64,000 bases of DNA, taken from the NCBI RefSeq assembly GCF_002575655.3, contig NC_053040.3, positions 223,462,628 through 223,526,627 on the forward strand, in the 5' to 3' direction. Source of the stretch: Aegilops tauschii subsp. strangulata (Eukaryota; Streptophyta; Magnoliopsida; Poales; Poaceae). Positions 11,785 through 23,663 of the stretch are shown here, piece after piece. The position numbers were made by a program, and so were the translations under genes. Under the pieces are notes generated by a model that saw nothing but the letters and a program-made list of their open reading frames with translations, did no database searches and had not been told where the DNA came from. Position 1 is the stretch's first letter; every line of letters starts with the position of its first letter.

Positions 11785-14700
11785 ACAGTTCCCCCCTTAA
11801 AGAAATCTCGTCCTCGAGATTTGGTTGCTTAGGGAACAAGTATGCATATACTGACTTAAGGAGACCGTTTCCAACTCGGCTATCCTTTTTTCCTTTATTG
11901 ATTGTTCCCATTAAATTATTCATCTGACTTACCTGACTGGCGCTGGGGTGGTTTGCTTTACTATATCCATATCCTGACAGACCTTACTTTCCATTTTCAT
12001 GCTTATACTGGCTCCAGTTCTTTTCATATCTGCTGACTTAGTGGAGTGTGATTTGTTATCATGACTGAAATATATGTTCGTGTCACAAATCCGAGAGTGA
12101 TTTTTGATTGCTGTGGTCGTACTGGCAAACTTCCATGAATTGGTGATCAGATTTTTCCTGATGAACACCCAAGCTCTTACTCCTTGCATTGGGTTCTTCC
12201 ACTAAATGCAGGTACTTCAGGTTCCAAACAGTGAGTTGAGGCATAACCGTTTTTCTGACAGGTTCTGACTTATCGCAGGAATTTCTAAATCATCTTGACT
12301 GACTCCACTGTCTTGAGTGTCAGATCCGTACCACATATTTGACCATCTCTTGTCATGGACAGCATAAAGGGGTACGACCTTATATGGTAGTATCCGCGGT
12401 CCTGACTGACGGTGGTTCTGGCGGAAGAATTTTGTTCCAGACAGGCTATCCTTTGGTGATTCACATGAGTGAGGGCACATGCTTCGAGACTGTTATTCCT
12501 CATACTGACCATTCATTCTTCCAGCATATCCAAGGGAGAGTAGGATGTGTGATGCTTTACCATAGTCACTGAGGTCAACTGTGGAATGGCCCCTTGGTCT
12601 GGTTTGACAGACCCAGATATTCGGTACTGACAAATCGGAGCACATATCGTTGACTGAGCGGGTTGTATGGGTTCCTTACCAAAATTGAGTAGACCCCTTA
12701 GGTGAATATTCATGATGAGCAATACTGACTCAGACTGTCCAGGGTATCTCCACCATGGGGCTCATGCAACAAATTTCATACTTGCATCACCGGCCTTACT
12801 CCTTCATTCTTGTTCTCTTTGTCTGGATTCTTCGTTGAAAGAGCTTGGTCATATTGCTTCTGTGTGGGGCCATTGGTATTGTCGGGTGAAATATTTCGGC
12901 AAGCATAACTTATCCTTGTTCATGTACCGTGGGAACTATACCGGGTTCACATGTGCTTGCATCTAACTCATTTTTGCTGTAAGGCATACCAAGTGGTGAC
13001 GAATGATATCACCTTGTCGGGTATGGGTCAACTAGCCTTTATGAGTACTGACAAAATTTGTTGTCCCATGTTGTCCTTCTCCAAAACTTGTCGGTTCTTG
13101 CATCACCAACTGAGGTGTATAATGGACTTTCTATATTCTGGCATGACTCGTGAGATTTTCCGAATTCTCACCTTGCCTTCACCATCATACCACTGACTAG
13201 CAAGAGCTTGGCAGCATGCTCACAATATAAATGAGAATTTAATTCCTGAGGCAAACTTGTTTTCTGACTGATTTCTTGCTTCTGACCAAACTGTTGCGGA
13301 CCTGATTCTTGGGATTCACGGCCATAGGTTATCAATTCGCCGTGTCATATCTTGTACCAATGCCGTACTGAGTAAGGTTGGATGGCTTATGCGGAAAACC
13401 ATCGAGAGTATCTTGCTGAGGAAGACTGGGTATCGTGCTTCAGAAGCTTCCCCCCTTAAAGACTTACGGGGGAAGGACTCGGTACCTTATGCCGGAAGTT
13501 TTTGCGGTTGCTTATTGAAGAAGACAGAGTACCTTGCATGGGCAGTCATCCATGTATCATACTGAGGAAGATAAATAAATCTTGCCTTGGAAGCTTCTCT
13601 AGTAGCTTGCGAGGGAAGACTGGGTTGCTTACACCAGAAGCTTCTCATCGTGATATGCGGACTGATTACCACATACATACCATCTTAATATTTCTACTTT
13701 TGATTAGTTGTATGAAACGGGTTTGCTGGACTATCCTCCCTTCTGAGTACATGTCACATTCTTGCTTTCTTCTTGGTATATCATGTTTCAGAATCATCCT
13801 CAAAGAAGAATCAAACCTTGCATATGAATCATACCGTTGACTGAGAATATACTGTCAATCTTGCACACAATTTATCTTCTTGCTGATTTCATCATTACTG
13901 CTGTGAGGAGTGCATACTGAGGTAGACTTGATTATCCATACTGTTGTGAGGAGTGCAAGCTAATGCAAATTTGATTATCAGCATCAAGATCAGATATTCC
14001 CCCATTTTACTACAGTTGGCTGAGAATTCCATTCTGTTTAGCTAAGTTTCCAAATACATAAATTCCTTGCTGACTCTTCGGGTCCAACGTCGGTTGACGA
14101 GCAACTTTAATGAGGCGAAAATATGTAACACCGAGGGCCCAAATAAAGAATCAAAAGAAACGACAAAAACAAAAACACACAGAGCATACAAATAATATAA
14201 ATCAAGCAATGTCACATATTACTGCTACTCACAACAATAATATGCATGCACACCTAAGCACACAAATCTCGCAGAAACTCCGGTATTACGGTCTAATATG
14301 TTGTGGCGGTGTGCACGAAAATGAAATCCATGTGTGGAGGAATTGGTGTAACCAAGGCTACACCAATCACTAGCTGAACACCGATCGCAAACAGATGGAT
14401 ACGGAGGCGAGGATGGACTTGGTGATCAAGTAGCGAGACACAAGGTCATGACCACATCATCATCAAGCGTACAAAAGGGAATCGTACATGTCCAAAGAAT
14501 GGAATGACGGGGCAATATAGGGGAGGAAAAGCAAGGCTTGCTGGCATTGCCCTTTTCTGATAACAAACAACAGTAAGGGTTGCCGAAGGGACAAGATGGA
14601 TGGCACGATTCGGGATAGAGACAAGTCTAGCACCGAAATATTATGGGTGGGTGATGGAAAGATATCGATGCGATACCTGAGGATAACTCCTGCGAATGGT

Positions 14701-14987
14701 TTCTGGAACACTTGGCAACATGGCATCACTCTGCTGGGACAGAGATGACGCCAAACACCAAAGAGCAGGCATGCTAAGAAGGAGGGTGCAGGTAGTGGAT
14801 CGAACCCGATGCCACCTACACTCACAAGATTAACTGTTAGCGACTAAATAATAATCTATATGCATGCTATGCAACAAACAAATGCAGCAAACAAGTGCAA
14901 CAAACGAACTGGGGCTCTATACTACCGTTTTCTAACGCTCGCGCGGGCTAGAGCATCCTACAGCCAGATCTGCTCTGATACCAAGCC
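11785..14987 (-). other. non-coding internal domain of the LARD
   Basis: 3.2 kb lie between the LTRs with no open frame beyond about 110 codons and no gag, protease, RT, RNase H or integrase motif. Next to the 3' LTR the minus strand reads AAGGGGGGAACTGT, a polypurine tract. At 13400-13660 an irregular repeat recurs in which GAGGAAGACTGGGT- and GAAGCTTC-type words alternate with a spacing near 50-90 bp. Published LARDs conserve their interior as structured RNA, which could apply here but is not shown by this single copy. Confidence 0.7.
14972..14983 (-). other. primer binding site, initiator tRNA-Met type
   Basis: The minus strand reads TGGTATCAGAGC, the complement of the 3' end of plant initiator tRNA-Met. 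It lies 4 bases inside the 5' LTR end at 14988. This fixes the orientation as minus and marks 14988-19522 as the 5' LTR. Confidence 0.9.
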
Positions 14988-17900
14988 TGCGGCACCCCGG
15001 CTCAGAGAAACCAGAACGCCCCGTATTCCAGCCCAGAGATCAAGGAGAAGTCTTCTGGAATATGGCACTGCTTAGCATAGAACAAATTAGCTCTTTATTA
15101 CAAGCTATAATGATACAAGGGGATTACATCGGCACGACGACACTACGCCTGCCACGGCTGCTCCATGCAAGCAGCAGAACAACACGATGCAACGGAATAA
15201 CTCTAGCAGCGGAACAACAACGACGGTGATGAACTCTACTCCGCAGGGACTCTGGCTGGAACGCTTATCCTAGCTCGCAAACAAGGAATCCACGACAAAC
15301 AAGCAATCAAATCCGGCATGACCTGCAAACTGGCATGACACGCCACGTCATTACATTGAATGTACTTGCAAGATCACAGGAACCAAAGCAATCAAGACAG
15401 ACAACAGCATGGCAGTTACAGATTAACAAGGATTAACATGATACTACCAGAACAACATGGCATGAACAACATGATACAAGTACAACAATACGAGCATGGC
15501 ATGAACATATAAACATGATGACACTATCATGCAACATGATGACGTTATCATGCACCAACTTACTCTGTTCGGGTTACCTCGTAACCAACACGGACATCAC
15601 ACGATCATCTCAGGATCCAATCAAGCTTGGTATTCACAATACCGTAGTAATCATTACATGACCACAATGAGCTTGATCTTTACCCTTGACTCTCGCATAA
15701 CACCACAAATATCCATCAACTCGGTATCCTCGATACCACGATGATCATCGCACGATCACAACCACAAATATCCATCAACTCGGTATCCTCGATACCACGG
15801 TGATCATATCACGATCACAACCACAAATATCCATCAACTCGATATCCTCGATACCACGGTTATCATCTCACGATCACAACCAATCTCTTTCTCATCATCG
15901 AACCAGGGTTGTTATTAATCAAGTTATTATTATTACTGTTGACCCACACTGTGACCAACTATGGACTGGGCCATTATCCGTGGGAGCGACTATCGATAGA
16001 TTTAATACACACTCTGCAGAGGTTAGCACACTGTACCCACACCACAGAACCCATGGCCTCGCACTCCAATTCGGGTGGACCAACGGCGTTCCGACAAAAC
16101 CGTCCTACTACCATGACACCCTCCTGGCCACTCCGACCAACTCCCCTTTGGGCTAAGTCATGGGTGGCCCCGTGCCTACCAAAGGCATCAACGACCACCA
16201 TCTTGGCAAAACATAAACGGTCCCAAACAGGGAGAAGGTACCATAACAACAACAACGGGCACACAAGTCTTATGTCCGCCTACCTGATCAGGGTAGCGCG
16301 CGCCCATAACCTTCCCTCGTTGGAGGCACAGGTGAGAGGCATGACAATAGACCCAGTTAGGACCTTCCCATAAAGGCAAGCGTGGTTGCACTGGTCAGCT
16401 CGATCTGGTGGCACCATGACTCAGCCAACAGTTGTTCAAGTTCAATTTAACCCGGTTAAACTTGAATGCAATATGCCGAGCCATAATAAAATAACATGAT
16501 ACAATTACAATGCCTGAGCATGATATAAGCATGGGGTGCGACAACCATATCAACAATGAATCATCTCCAACTGAGCATGGCATAATGACGAGCATGAATA
16601 TCACAAGCACAACACTACTCATACCATAGCATGACCACTAGCATCAACAATAAATACCATGCAAGAACACATCAATAACATTACCGAGTAAACACTTAAC
16701 CAACTAACAGCAAGGAACAATGCATATTAATGGTACTCGGTAACCGACGTTAGTCATGCACCGAAGAACATGACCAACCCAACATGAACTACTATCAAGT
16801 ATGACCAATATGAAAGTAATACTAGCAGGCAGAACATAATAACAGAGTTTAAGAAAACATAGCATGACGGTAATCACCGATCCATAAGCATAACCGAAAT
16901 AACGATAGCAGTAGCAAAACAAACATACAGTTATTAAATATTCAAGTTGAAAACCAATGTTACTGCATGGCTATCATGCAAATGGTGGTTGTGGCTTGCC
17001 TGGGGATGAAGAAAGCTTCAGGGAGAAGTGCGGTGAAGCCGCAGAAAGATTCACCGGAAAAGATTCTCTCTTGGAAGGGGCTGATTAGGGCGGCAAAATG
17101 GTCATTTCAAGTATGTCAAACCATAGTGAAAATGATACCAACAGAAAGATCTCAACGAGACGAAGAAGAGAGCATTGGTTTCACCTCAAACGAAGTTACG
17201 GTTGCGGAGTTCTGAGGTGTTGAACACCAGGGACCAATCTGTGAAAGTTTTCATCACCAACGGGTCCCTGAAAGGAAAAACAGAAAGCGCCTTCGTGCCA
17301 AACACGTTTTCTATAAGGGAAGCGCATTTAGGGCCGCAGTAGAGGAAAATACGTTTTCCAGAAGAGAAAACGCATTCTTGCCAAACAAGGAAAGGAATAC
17401 GTTTTCATCAAACGAAAACGCACTCACCAGAAACCGTTTCCACTTGCCACGTGGGATGAGGCACATGGGGCCCAGGGGCAGGGGGAGGGGGTCGGGCGCA
17501 CGTCGTCTTCTTCCTCCTCCCGCTCCTGTTCTCACGTGAAACGGAGAGGGAGTTGGGGAAGGAGGCGGCAAGGGGCCGGCAGGTCCGGCCGTCTCTGGCG
17601 GAGCGGCGATCACCGGCGGGACCAGGGCGACGAGGGGGTTCCATCCAGAGGGATCATGGCCGCCGGGGAGGCGCGGGGAGGAGGGGAGAGGTGGCGCCTG
17701 GAGGAGGACCAGGACGGGTGGGAGGTGGTGCTCTCTGGCGAGGGGCCAAGTGGGTGGGGCGGCTGAGTGGAACGAGGGGAACTCGGTGGACGTGGTGGGA
17801 GGAGGAGAGGAGGCTCGGGTTGGCCGGAATCATGCCGAGGCCGAGGCGGCCATGGGGGACGGCGCCGAACAGAGGCGAGATGGGGGCACTCCGGTGGACT

Positions 17901-19522
17901 AGAGAGGCGAGGGAGGAGTGAATGAGCTGAGGGAGGGGTCGAGGGTCTTATATATAGGTCCGGGGAAGACTCTGGAGCATCGCTAGCGAGCTCGAGCAGT
18001 GCTCTAATGGTGGACAGTGGCTGGGCATCAAACGGGCATGGCGTTTGCAGCTCATTTATGGCGAACCACGACGAGGCATCAACGCAGGGCGACGCAGGGC
18101 ATCACGGGGAAGCTCATGGACAAAGTTTGAGGTCGAGACGAGGAGGGAGGCGACGGGAACAGTGGCCGGGACGAGCGAGAGCACGTGTTTAGCCATGACG
18201 CAAGCGTGATCACCACGCGCACTGGAGCAAATAGCTCGTTTTGGCCGGACCAACCATGTCTAGTAGATAGACCTTAGTGCCCTTAGTATAGATGAAGAAA
18301 TAAATCGGTCAAGGGGCAAAGAAGAGATTTGCACCTAGCTCCAAAACTTTGCAACAACAAGGTGTTTGTGCTGAGGTGAGGAAGATACAAGAGGGGATAG
18401 ACTCGGGGCTTTGGCATGGTGTGATCAAGCACTAAGATGATCCTCTCCGACAATTCTCAGCTCATTAGTATGGATAAAAGGGTACTTACTGTAGAAACCA
18501 CCATAATGGCCAGAATTAGAGATTTGGATGATGCACTCATATGGAGAGGCAAGTTGGGCTGAAATTGGGCATGGCCCAACTATTTGAAGATATGAAGATG
18601 CCCAAAAAGTTTCATGCCATTTGGACGTGCCAAAGTTGCACTTGCTTCATATAGCTTTGCTCTGGACAGAAACTTGGAAAAATTGCACAGGGTAGATGGT
18701 GTAATGGATTGAGACAAATTTTGGTGGATGTAGTTAATATAGACAGGAGAATGTCCTGGTAAAGTTTCAGCTTAAATGAAGCAATATAAAATATGGTTGT
18801 TTCACAAACTGAAAATCTAACCAGAAACTAAGATTTGGAGCTGGGCTCACATAGATGAGTTAAATGAGCTCAAATTTGGTGGAGAGTCATGATTTGATCA
18901 TATGAAGGACCTTGCAAAATTTCAACTCATTTGGATATGCCTAGCTAGTACTTCCTTCACAATCACTTCCCTCAGACAGGAACTTTAAAAAATTGCTCAG
19001 GAATATGTACTAGGGAAATTAAGTTGAATTTTGGCATGAGGCAATTATTTGGACATGAAAAGGTGTCCAAAAAGTTTGGGGTCAATTGGGCAAAGGTAAA
19101 TGGCACTTGCTTCAGAAATTGCCATTCAGGACGGAATAGGAAAGGAATTAATTGAGCATGATGGGAAACATGGCCAATGAAATATTTTGCCATATTTGAG
19201 AAAGATATGACCCAAAAAATTTATAAGAATTATTTGGGAATTTTGGGAGTGATAGAAATATAGGTTGCTTCACAACCAAGGGCAAATTGGGTTATTCCTT
19301 TAATATAAAAAGGAATATTCCCAAGGAAAAGAATATTGGGGTTTGGTCCAAGATGGAAATGGCATGGTCTTGGGAAGGGCTTGAGGATGACGAGCCACCC
19401 TAGAAAGAAAGAGGAGGGCATCTTCTTCAGTTTCCAAACCACAAAGCCACTGAAAAGAAAATTCAAGCAAAAATCTCAGAAAAACAAAAGAAAAAGAAAG
19501 GGCCAAAAATCAGGCTGTGACA
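14988..19522 (-). repeat. 5' LTR of the LARD (4535 bp)
   Basis: On the minus strand it begins TGTCACAGCC at 19522 and ends GGTGCCGCA at 14988. It has the same order of blocks as 7206-11784, including the three 59-bp units (15703-15879) and the TATATATAGG candidate near 17950 (first base of the palindrome changed). It is 44 bp shorter than its partner because of several small indels. Confidence 0.9.
15703..15879. repeat. three tandem 59-bp units in the LARD 5' LTR
   Basis: Copies start at 15703, 15762 and 15821 and keep the GGTATC-CTC-GATACC inverted repeat, although the third has GATATC on the left arm. Same number and phase as in the partner LTR, so the array predates this insertion. Confidence 0.9.
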
Positions 19523-19527
19523 ACAGT
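19523..19527. other. target site duplication ACAGT of the LARD (right copy)
   Basis: ACAGT follows the right LTR here and precedes the left LTR at 7201-7205. The same five bases also follow the left LTR at 11785-11789 as part of the polypurine-tract side, so a small chance element remains in this call. Confidence 0.7.
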
Positions 19528-19673
19528 CCCCCCACCCGGCTCCCTCCCCCCTTGAACTCTAGCTCACTGCCGCCGCCAACCCCTGCCGGTCTGCCCGGTT
19601 CTCCTAGCTTAGATAATAAAGTTCATGTTACCAACGATTCCCATACCATCGCCCCACTCCCCTGAGTTTTTAG

Positions 19674-21668
19674 ATGAGGCCTGTGGTGTGCCTCCCCGCC
19701 AGATCCACATCCCCTGCTCCGGAATGTCGCAGCCTAAGCTTGACCACGTATCCCGGGGAGCCCGATGAGTGTTTGGCCAAGAAGAGGTTTATCATAGCCT
19801 CTCCAGCGGACGTTGGCGAGGTGGCTGCCGTAAGCCCCGACCTGTCGATCCCGGAGCAACACCTCGTCGTGGAAGCTGGTGAAGACGTTGACTACGTCGC
19901 CATGCCGAAGGCTTCACGTCAGCGGGCTAGCGTATTACTGTATCTCGGGAAAGCTGGCTACGACATCAAGCTCGTCGACAACGACGGCTTCACGCGGGCC
20001 ATGTCACAGGTTAAGTGGTCCATCCCCAACACCTCTGGTTCAATCACCGTCAATCTCTTCGATGGCCCTGCCGCTGATTTCCTCCGCCACACGGTCAAGG
20101 ATTTGCGATCCTTGTACGCCACATGTGAGGCAACATCTTATCAGCAAATCTTACCGTTTCTAGCTTGCCAACCCGTACCCTTTGTTGTAGTAGCATTTTC
20201 CATACAGTGTTTTAACTATGACGTGTTTAATTATTTCAGTTATGCAAAAATGTATTGTTCAATAGGCTATGTGATGTTTAAGTATGAATTTTCCACTTCA
20301 GTTTCATGAATGGCTATATTTGGTTGTTTATAGTGAGTAGATGCCTTGTTTATCTGTATTTGGTTGTTAAGTTGGTTGTAGTGAGCATTTTTCCAGTTAT
20401 CGAGCATATGCCTTGTTTATATGTATTTGGTTCTTAGGTTGGTTGCAGTGAGCATTTGTCCACTTATCAAGCAGATGCCTTGTTTATCTGTATTTGGTTG
20501 TTAGGTTGGTTGCAGTGAGCATTTGTCTAGTTTTCAAGCAGATGCCTTGTTTATCTGTATTTGCTTTTTAGGTTGGTTGCAGTGAGCATTTGTCCAGTTT
20601 TCAAGCATATGCCCTGTTTATCTGTATTTTCTTGTTAGGTTGGTTACAGTGAGACTCTATTCAGTTTTCAATGGCTATATTTGGTTGTTATACTGATAAT
20701 TTATGCCTTGTTTATTTCAGTCATTCACAATGTGATGTTCATTATTTGCAAGTCGGAACTGTGCCGCTCGATTGCATCAATACCAGTTTGAACGGTTATA
20801 TTTGGTTCTATTTATGCCTGGTGTAGTTAACACATGCCCTTTATTTTACTTTTACACATTTATCCAGTGTGATGTTTAAGCATTACCTACGTTCTATTGA
20901 TTTTCAACAATAACAGTTTGAATTGCAATATTTGGTGGTTGTTAAGTCTGTTGTTGGTAACATTGCCTTCCATTTTATATCTGCTTTAACATAATGCTGA
21001 AACCAACACATTCAAGCTATCATTTGGAGATGATGTTGTTTACCTTTGCTATATTTGTTTGATGTTAAGGTTGTTGTACTTATCATGCCTTTCCACTACT
21101 TATGCAGGACAACAACGGGAGTGGCCACCATTTTCTGTCAAGGTTAGTTTCATCCCTCGGCTTGTACTCCCCCCCGTCATTTCATAATGTAGTGCATATA
21201 GATCCAGGCCTGGACACTTGTTAGCTTATAATATTGACTTGTTGCTTGTAGGTACATATGCCCTTGGCAAGGATCCACGCATCGACCCTTTTTGCGTATG
21301 GGGCAATGAGATATTCATGAACAAGCATCAAGTGAGGAAACTGATAAGGATTATTAGCAAAAAGATACGAACGGTGGCAAGAAAATTATTTGTTTATGCT
21401 CTATCGAACACAATAGTGAGCTGTAGGATGGTAACTACAAACTCTGCAGCCTTCTCTTTTTACTGCCCATAATGAGTTGTTAGACAACAATGTCTAAATA
21501 TTTTTTGTTCGCAGTGGTTCCCGAAGCAGTTCACTCAAGATTAGCTCGCAAAGTGCATGATTGGTGGACACGCAATGAAGGTTAAAGTATTTCATCTAGA
21601 CGACAATGAGCATTAAGAAGTCGTAACGAAGACAGTGAAGGATGGACGGGCAGCCATCACAAGGGGTT
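19674..21668 (+). pseudogene. CACTA A accessory gene, multi-exon, B3-like last exon, broken
   Basis: Exon 1 is an open frame from 19674 to about 20120 (about 150 codons, no family recognised, includes ADVGEVAAVSPDLSIPE). Exon 2 is a 35-bp microexon at 21108-21142 between TATGCAG and GTTAG. Exon 3 is 21252-21430, with DPFCVWGNEIFMNKHQVRKL. Exon 4 starts at 21515 after GTTCGCAG with WFPKQFTQD and hits a stop at 21542. Exons 2 to 4 match, in order and size, exons on the minus strand of element B (24972 to 24321), where exon 4 is longer and looks like a B3 DNA-binding fold. The exon 1 donor is not resolved: the obvious GTGAGG at 20125 gives a stop in phase. A DNA-binding helper role in transposition is inference. 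Confidence 0.55.
20341..20690 (+). repeat. intronic minisatellite, 67-bp unit, about 5 copies
   Basis: ATGCCTTGTTTAT-type starts recur at 20341, 20408, 20475, 20542 and 20609, each followed by TGTATTTGGTTGTTAGG-like and GTGAGCATTTGTCCAG-like blocks. It lies in the long first intron of the CACTA A gene. A related but looser pattern goes on to about 21060. Confidence 0.85.
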
Positions 21669-22616
21669 AGCATAGAGTCGTGCGCACATTACGCATGGAG
21701 GCTTCTCTCTTAACAGTCTTTAGTACAACTGTGGTTCATCATTCTTTACTTGGTGCTTCTGTAGTTCTTTAGTATATGTACCTGCGCATCGAATTATGCA
21801 TTCGTGGTTGAACCTATATTTGTAATAAACATGGTTGGATATGAAATAAGTGATTGCATACTTTCAAATTCAAAACATGTGATTTCTAAATTAGGGATTA
21901 ATTAGGGATTACACTGCACATGGTTTGCGAAAGCAAAACGTCTACGATAGTTGTGGAGATCAGACATGTTTGTAGGATCCACTACCTGTGCGATCTATCT
22001 CTTCTGCACACATGATCAGCCAAGAAAAAATGTGTGTGATTAACAACATCATCGCACACAGTTCTTTCTTATTAAATGTTTGTGATAGTCACCTTATCAC
22101 ACACGCTTCACAATTATGGACTGTTAATGATATTGTGCGCATCACAAATGTTTGGTCATAAAAAACGTGTGCGATAGGTCTTCATCCAACGCGGGTACGA
22201 TGGATGAATCATGTGGGATGTATTCAAGCTTTGCATACAATTTTATAGCGACAACTGTGTGCGCTCTTACATTGAATCGCATACAGTCGAGAAAAAGTAA
22301 ATATGTGTGATTGTTTGCTTCTATAATCGTGAACTGTTTGTGATGGGTCGCGCATCATAAATGTAGCACCACAGAATACCGACTACGATGGCAATGCAAG
22401 CACAAACGAGTTGTAAGGATGGAACATTTCAGATATTTGAGATATCAGAAATAGTTTAGTAGGGACAACTATATGCATCAAGGCTCTCTATCTCCGACGG
22501 TTTCTGGGTAGTGTGGGAAGGATCCCCCTATCGCAGTCACTCACTTGGTGACGGTTCAAAACGCCGTCGTGGAAAGGGGTTAAAAACCGTTTGTATAGCA
22601 CCTCGTTGTACCAGTG
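21669..22616 (+). other. 3' subterminal region and right terminal inverted repeat of CACTA A
   Basis: This part is rich in TGTGTGATT, ATCGCACACAG, CGTGTGCGATAGG and TATCACACACGC words in both orientations (about 22020-22340), typical of transposase binding sites. The last 130 bases mirror 23664-23795 of element B, ending in CACTG...CAGTG style ends. The base triplet after the end (22617-22619) is TAG. The matching left triplet lies outside the window. Confidence 0.7.
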
Positions 22617-23663
22617 TAGGCACTGGGTTAATAGGTTAGTTCCCAAAAATGGTATAAAAGTGCATATAAAGCATACAAGATTGATAATATAATAGCGTGA
22701 AACAATTAAAAAATTATAGATACATAGGAGACGTATCAGCATCCCCAAGTTTAATTCCTGCTCGCCCTCGAGTAGGTAAATGATAAAAACAGAATTTTTG
22801 ATGTTGAATGCTACCTAACATATTTATCATGTAATCTCTTACAATATGAATATTGAGAAACAATGAAGTAATTGATATCAACATATTAATATCCAGGAAT
22901 ACTAGAACATAATCATTACTCTTCAAAATATATGATGCTTAACGAATGTTATCCCTACTCATTGAATTATGTAAGCATGGCATGCCTCCGACTTCCTAAC
23001 ATAAGCACAAATCTTGAGCACCCAAGGTCAAACCAAGCAATTGTATCATACTTTTTCTCGCTTTAGCATTTTCAACTTCACTCAATACATGAGCTTGAGA
23101 CATGGACTTAGCACTACGGGTGGAATAGAATATGATGGCAGAGGTTTCTAAGGGAAGACAAAAGTGGAGAAAGTATCGCATTAACTCAGTGGATCATTAG
23201 GCAATGGAGAGGCCTTTCAATCAATATCGATGCGAAGAGTAGGGATTGTCGTGCAACGGATGCACTAGAGCTATAAGTGTATGAAAGCTTGCTACTGAAA
23301 CTAAGTGGTTGTGCATCCAACTTGCTTGCTCTTGAATACCTCAGGTATTTGAGGAAGCCTTTCATCGGCATATAAAAGCCAAGTTATATAATGTAAAAAA
23401 ATCCCACTAGTATTGGAAGATGACAAATCATGGAGACTCTTTATGAAGAACATGATGCTACTTTCAAGCATAAGTGTGGTAAAATGATAGCGGCATTGTC
23501 CCTTCTCTCTTTTTCTCTCATTTTTTAGAACAATATAATGAACCTCATCCCCACTTCTTGGAGGAATCATTAGTCTCCATCATTCTTTACCTCACTAGGA
23601 CAATGCTCTCATAATGATGATCATCACACTTCTTTTTTCTTACAATTCGATAAACTGAAACAA
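22617..23663 (-). mobile_element. Athila-like element F, fragment between CACTA A and B
   Basis: 22617-22738 is the start of an LTR read right to left, ending at the TGATACGTCTCC word (rc ends at 22738). 22739-23663 is interior next to the 3' LTR. It carries the conserved block GAGTAGGTAAATGATAAAA at about 22770 that also sits at 28610, 32033 and 37391. CACTA A cuts the LTR on the left and CACTA B cuts the interior on the right. No coding frame. Confidence 0.75.

Larger units (their letters stand above)
7206..19522 (-). mobile_element. LARD (large retrotransposon derivative), Sukkula-like
   Basis: This is a complete non-autonomous LTR element of 12.3 kb read right to left: 5' LTR 14988-19522, initiator-Met primer site 14972-14983, a 3.2-kb interior with no polymerase or gag frame, a G-rich polypurine tract next to 11785, and 3' LTR 7206-11784. 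ACAGT flanks it at 7201-7205 and 19523-19527. LTRs near 4.5 kb with a non-coding interior near 3.5 kb are the published description of Triticeae LARDs such as Sukkula. Movement must rely on proteins from another element. LTR identity is in the mid-90s percent by eye, so the insertion is not recent. Confidence 0.85.
2555..22616 (+). mobile_element. CACTA-type DNA transposon A (right part; interrupted by LARD 7206-19522)
   Basis: The right end is a CACTA terminal inverted repeat. Read inward from 22616 on the minus strand it begins CACTGGTACAACGAGG and goes on with CTATACAAACGG and a TTTTTAACCCC stretch, matching the left end of element B at 23664. Inside there are many short GTGTGCGAT/ATCGCACAC-type motifs (around 4420-4475, 6595-6860 and 22020-22330), as expected of CACTA subterminal regions. 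The left end is not in the window because the Athila-like LTR at 1170-2554 cuts it. No TNP2 transposase is visible. Assigning 2555-7205 to the same transposon is inference from shared motifs and from continuity across the LARD insertion. Confidence 0.6.

Noticed and set aside
7206..19522. Direct 4.5-kb repeat read as a segmental duplication
   Set aside because: The TG/CA ends, initiator-Met primer site, purine tract and ACAGT flanks show that they are LTRs of one element.
19674..20309. 211-codon frame as a host gene
   Set aside because: It is followed by exons shared with CACTA B and lies inside transposon ends. The last 50 codons read into the intron. I treat it as transposon cargo.
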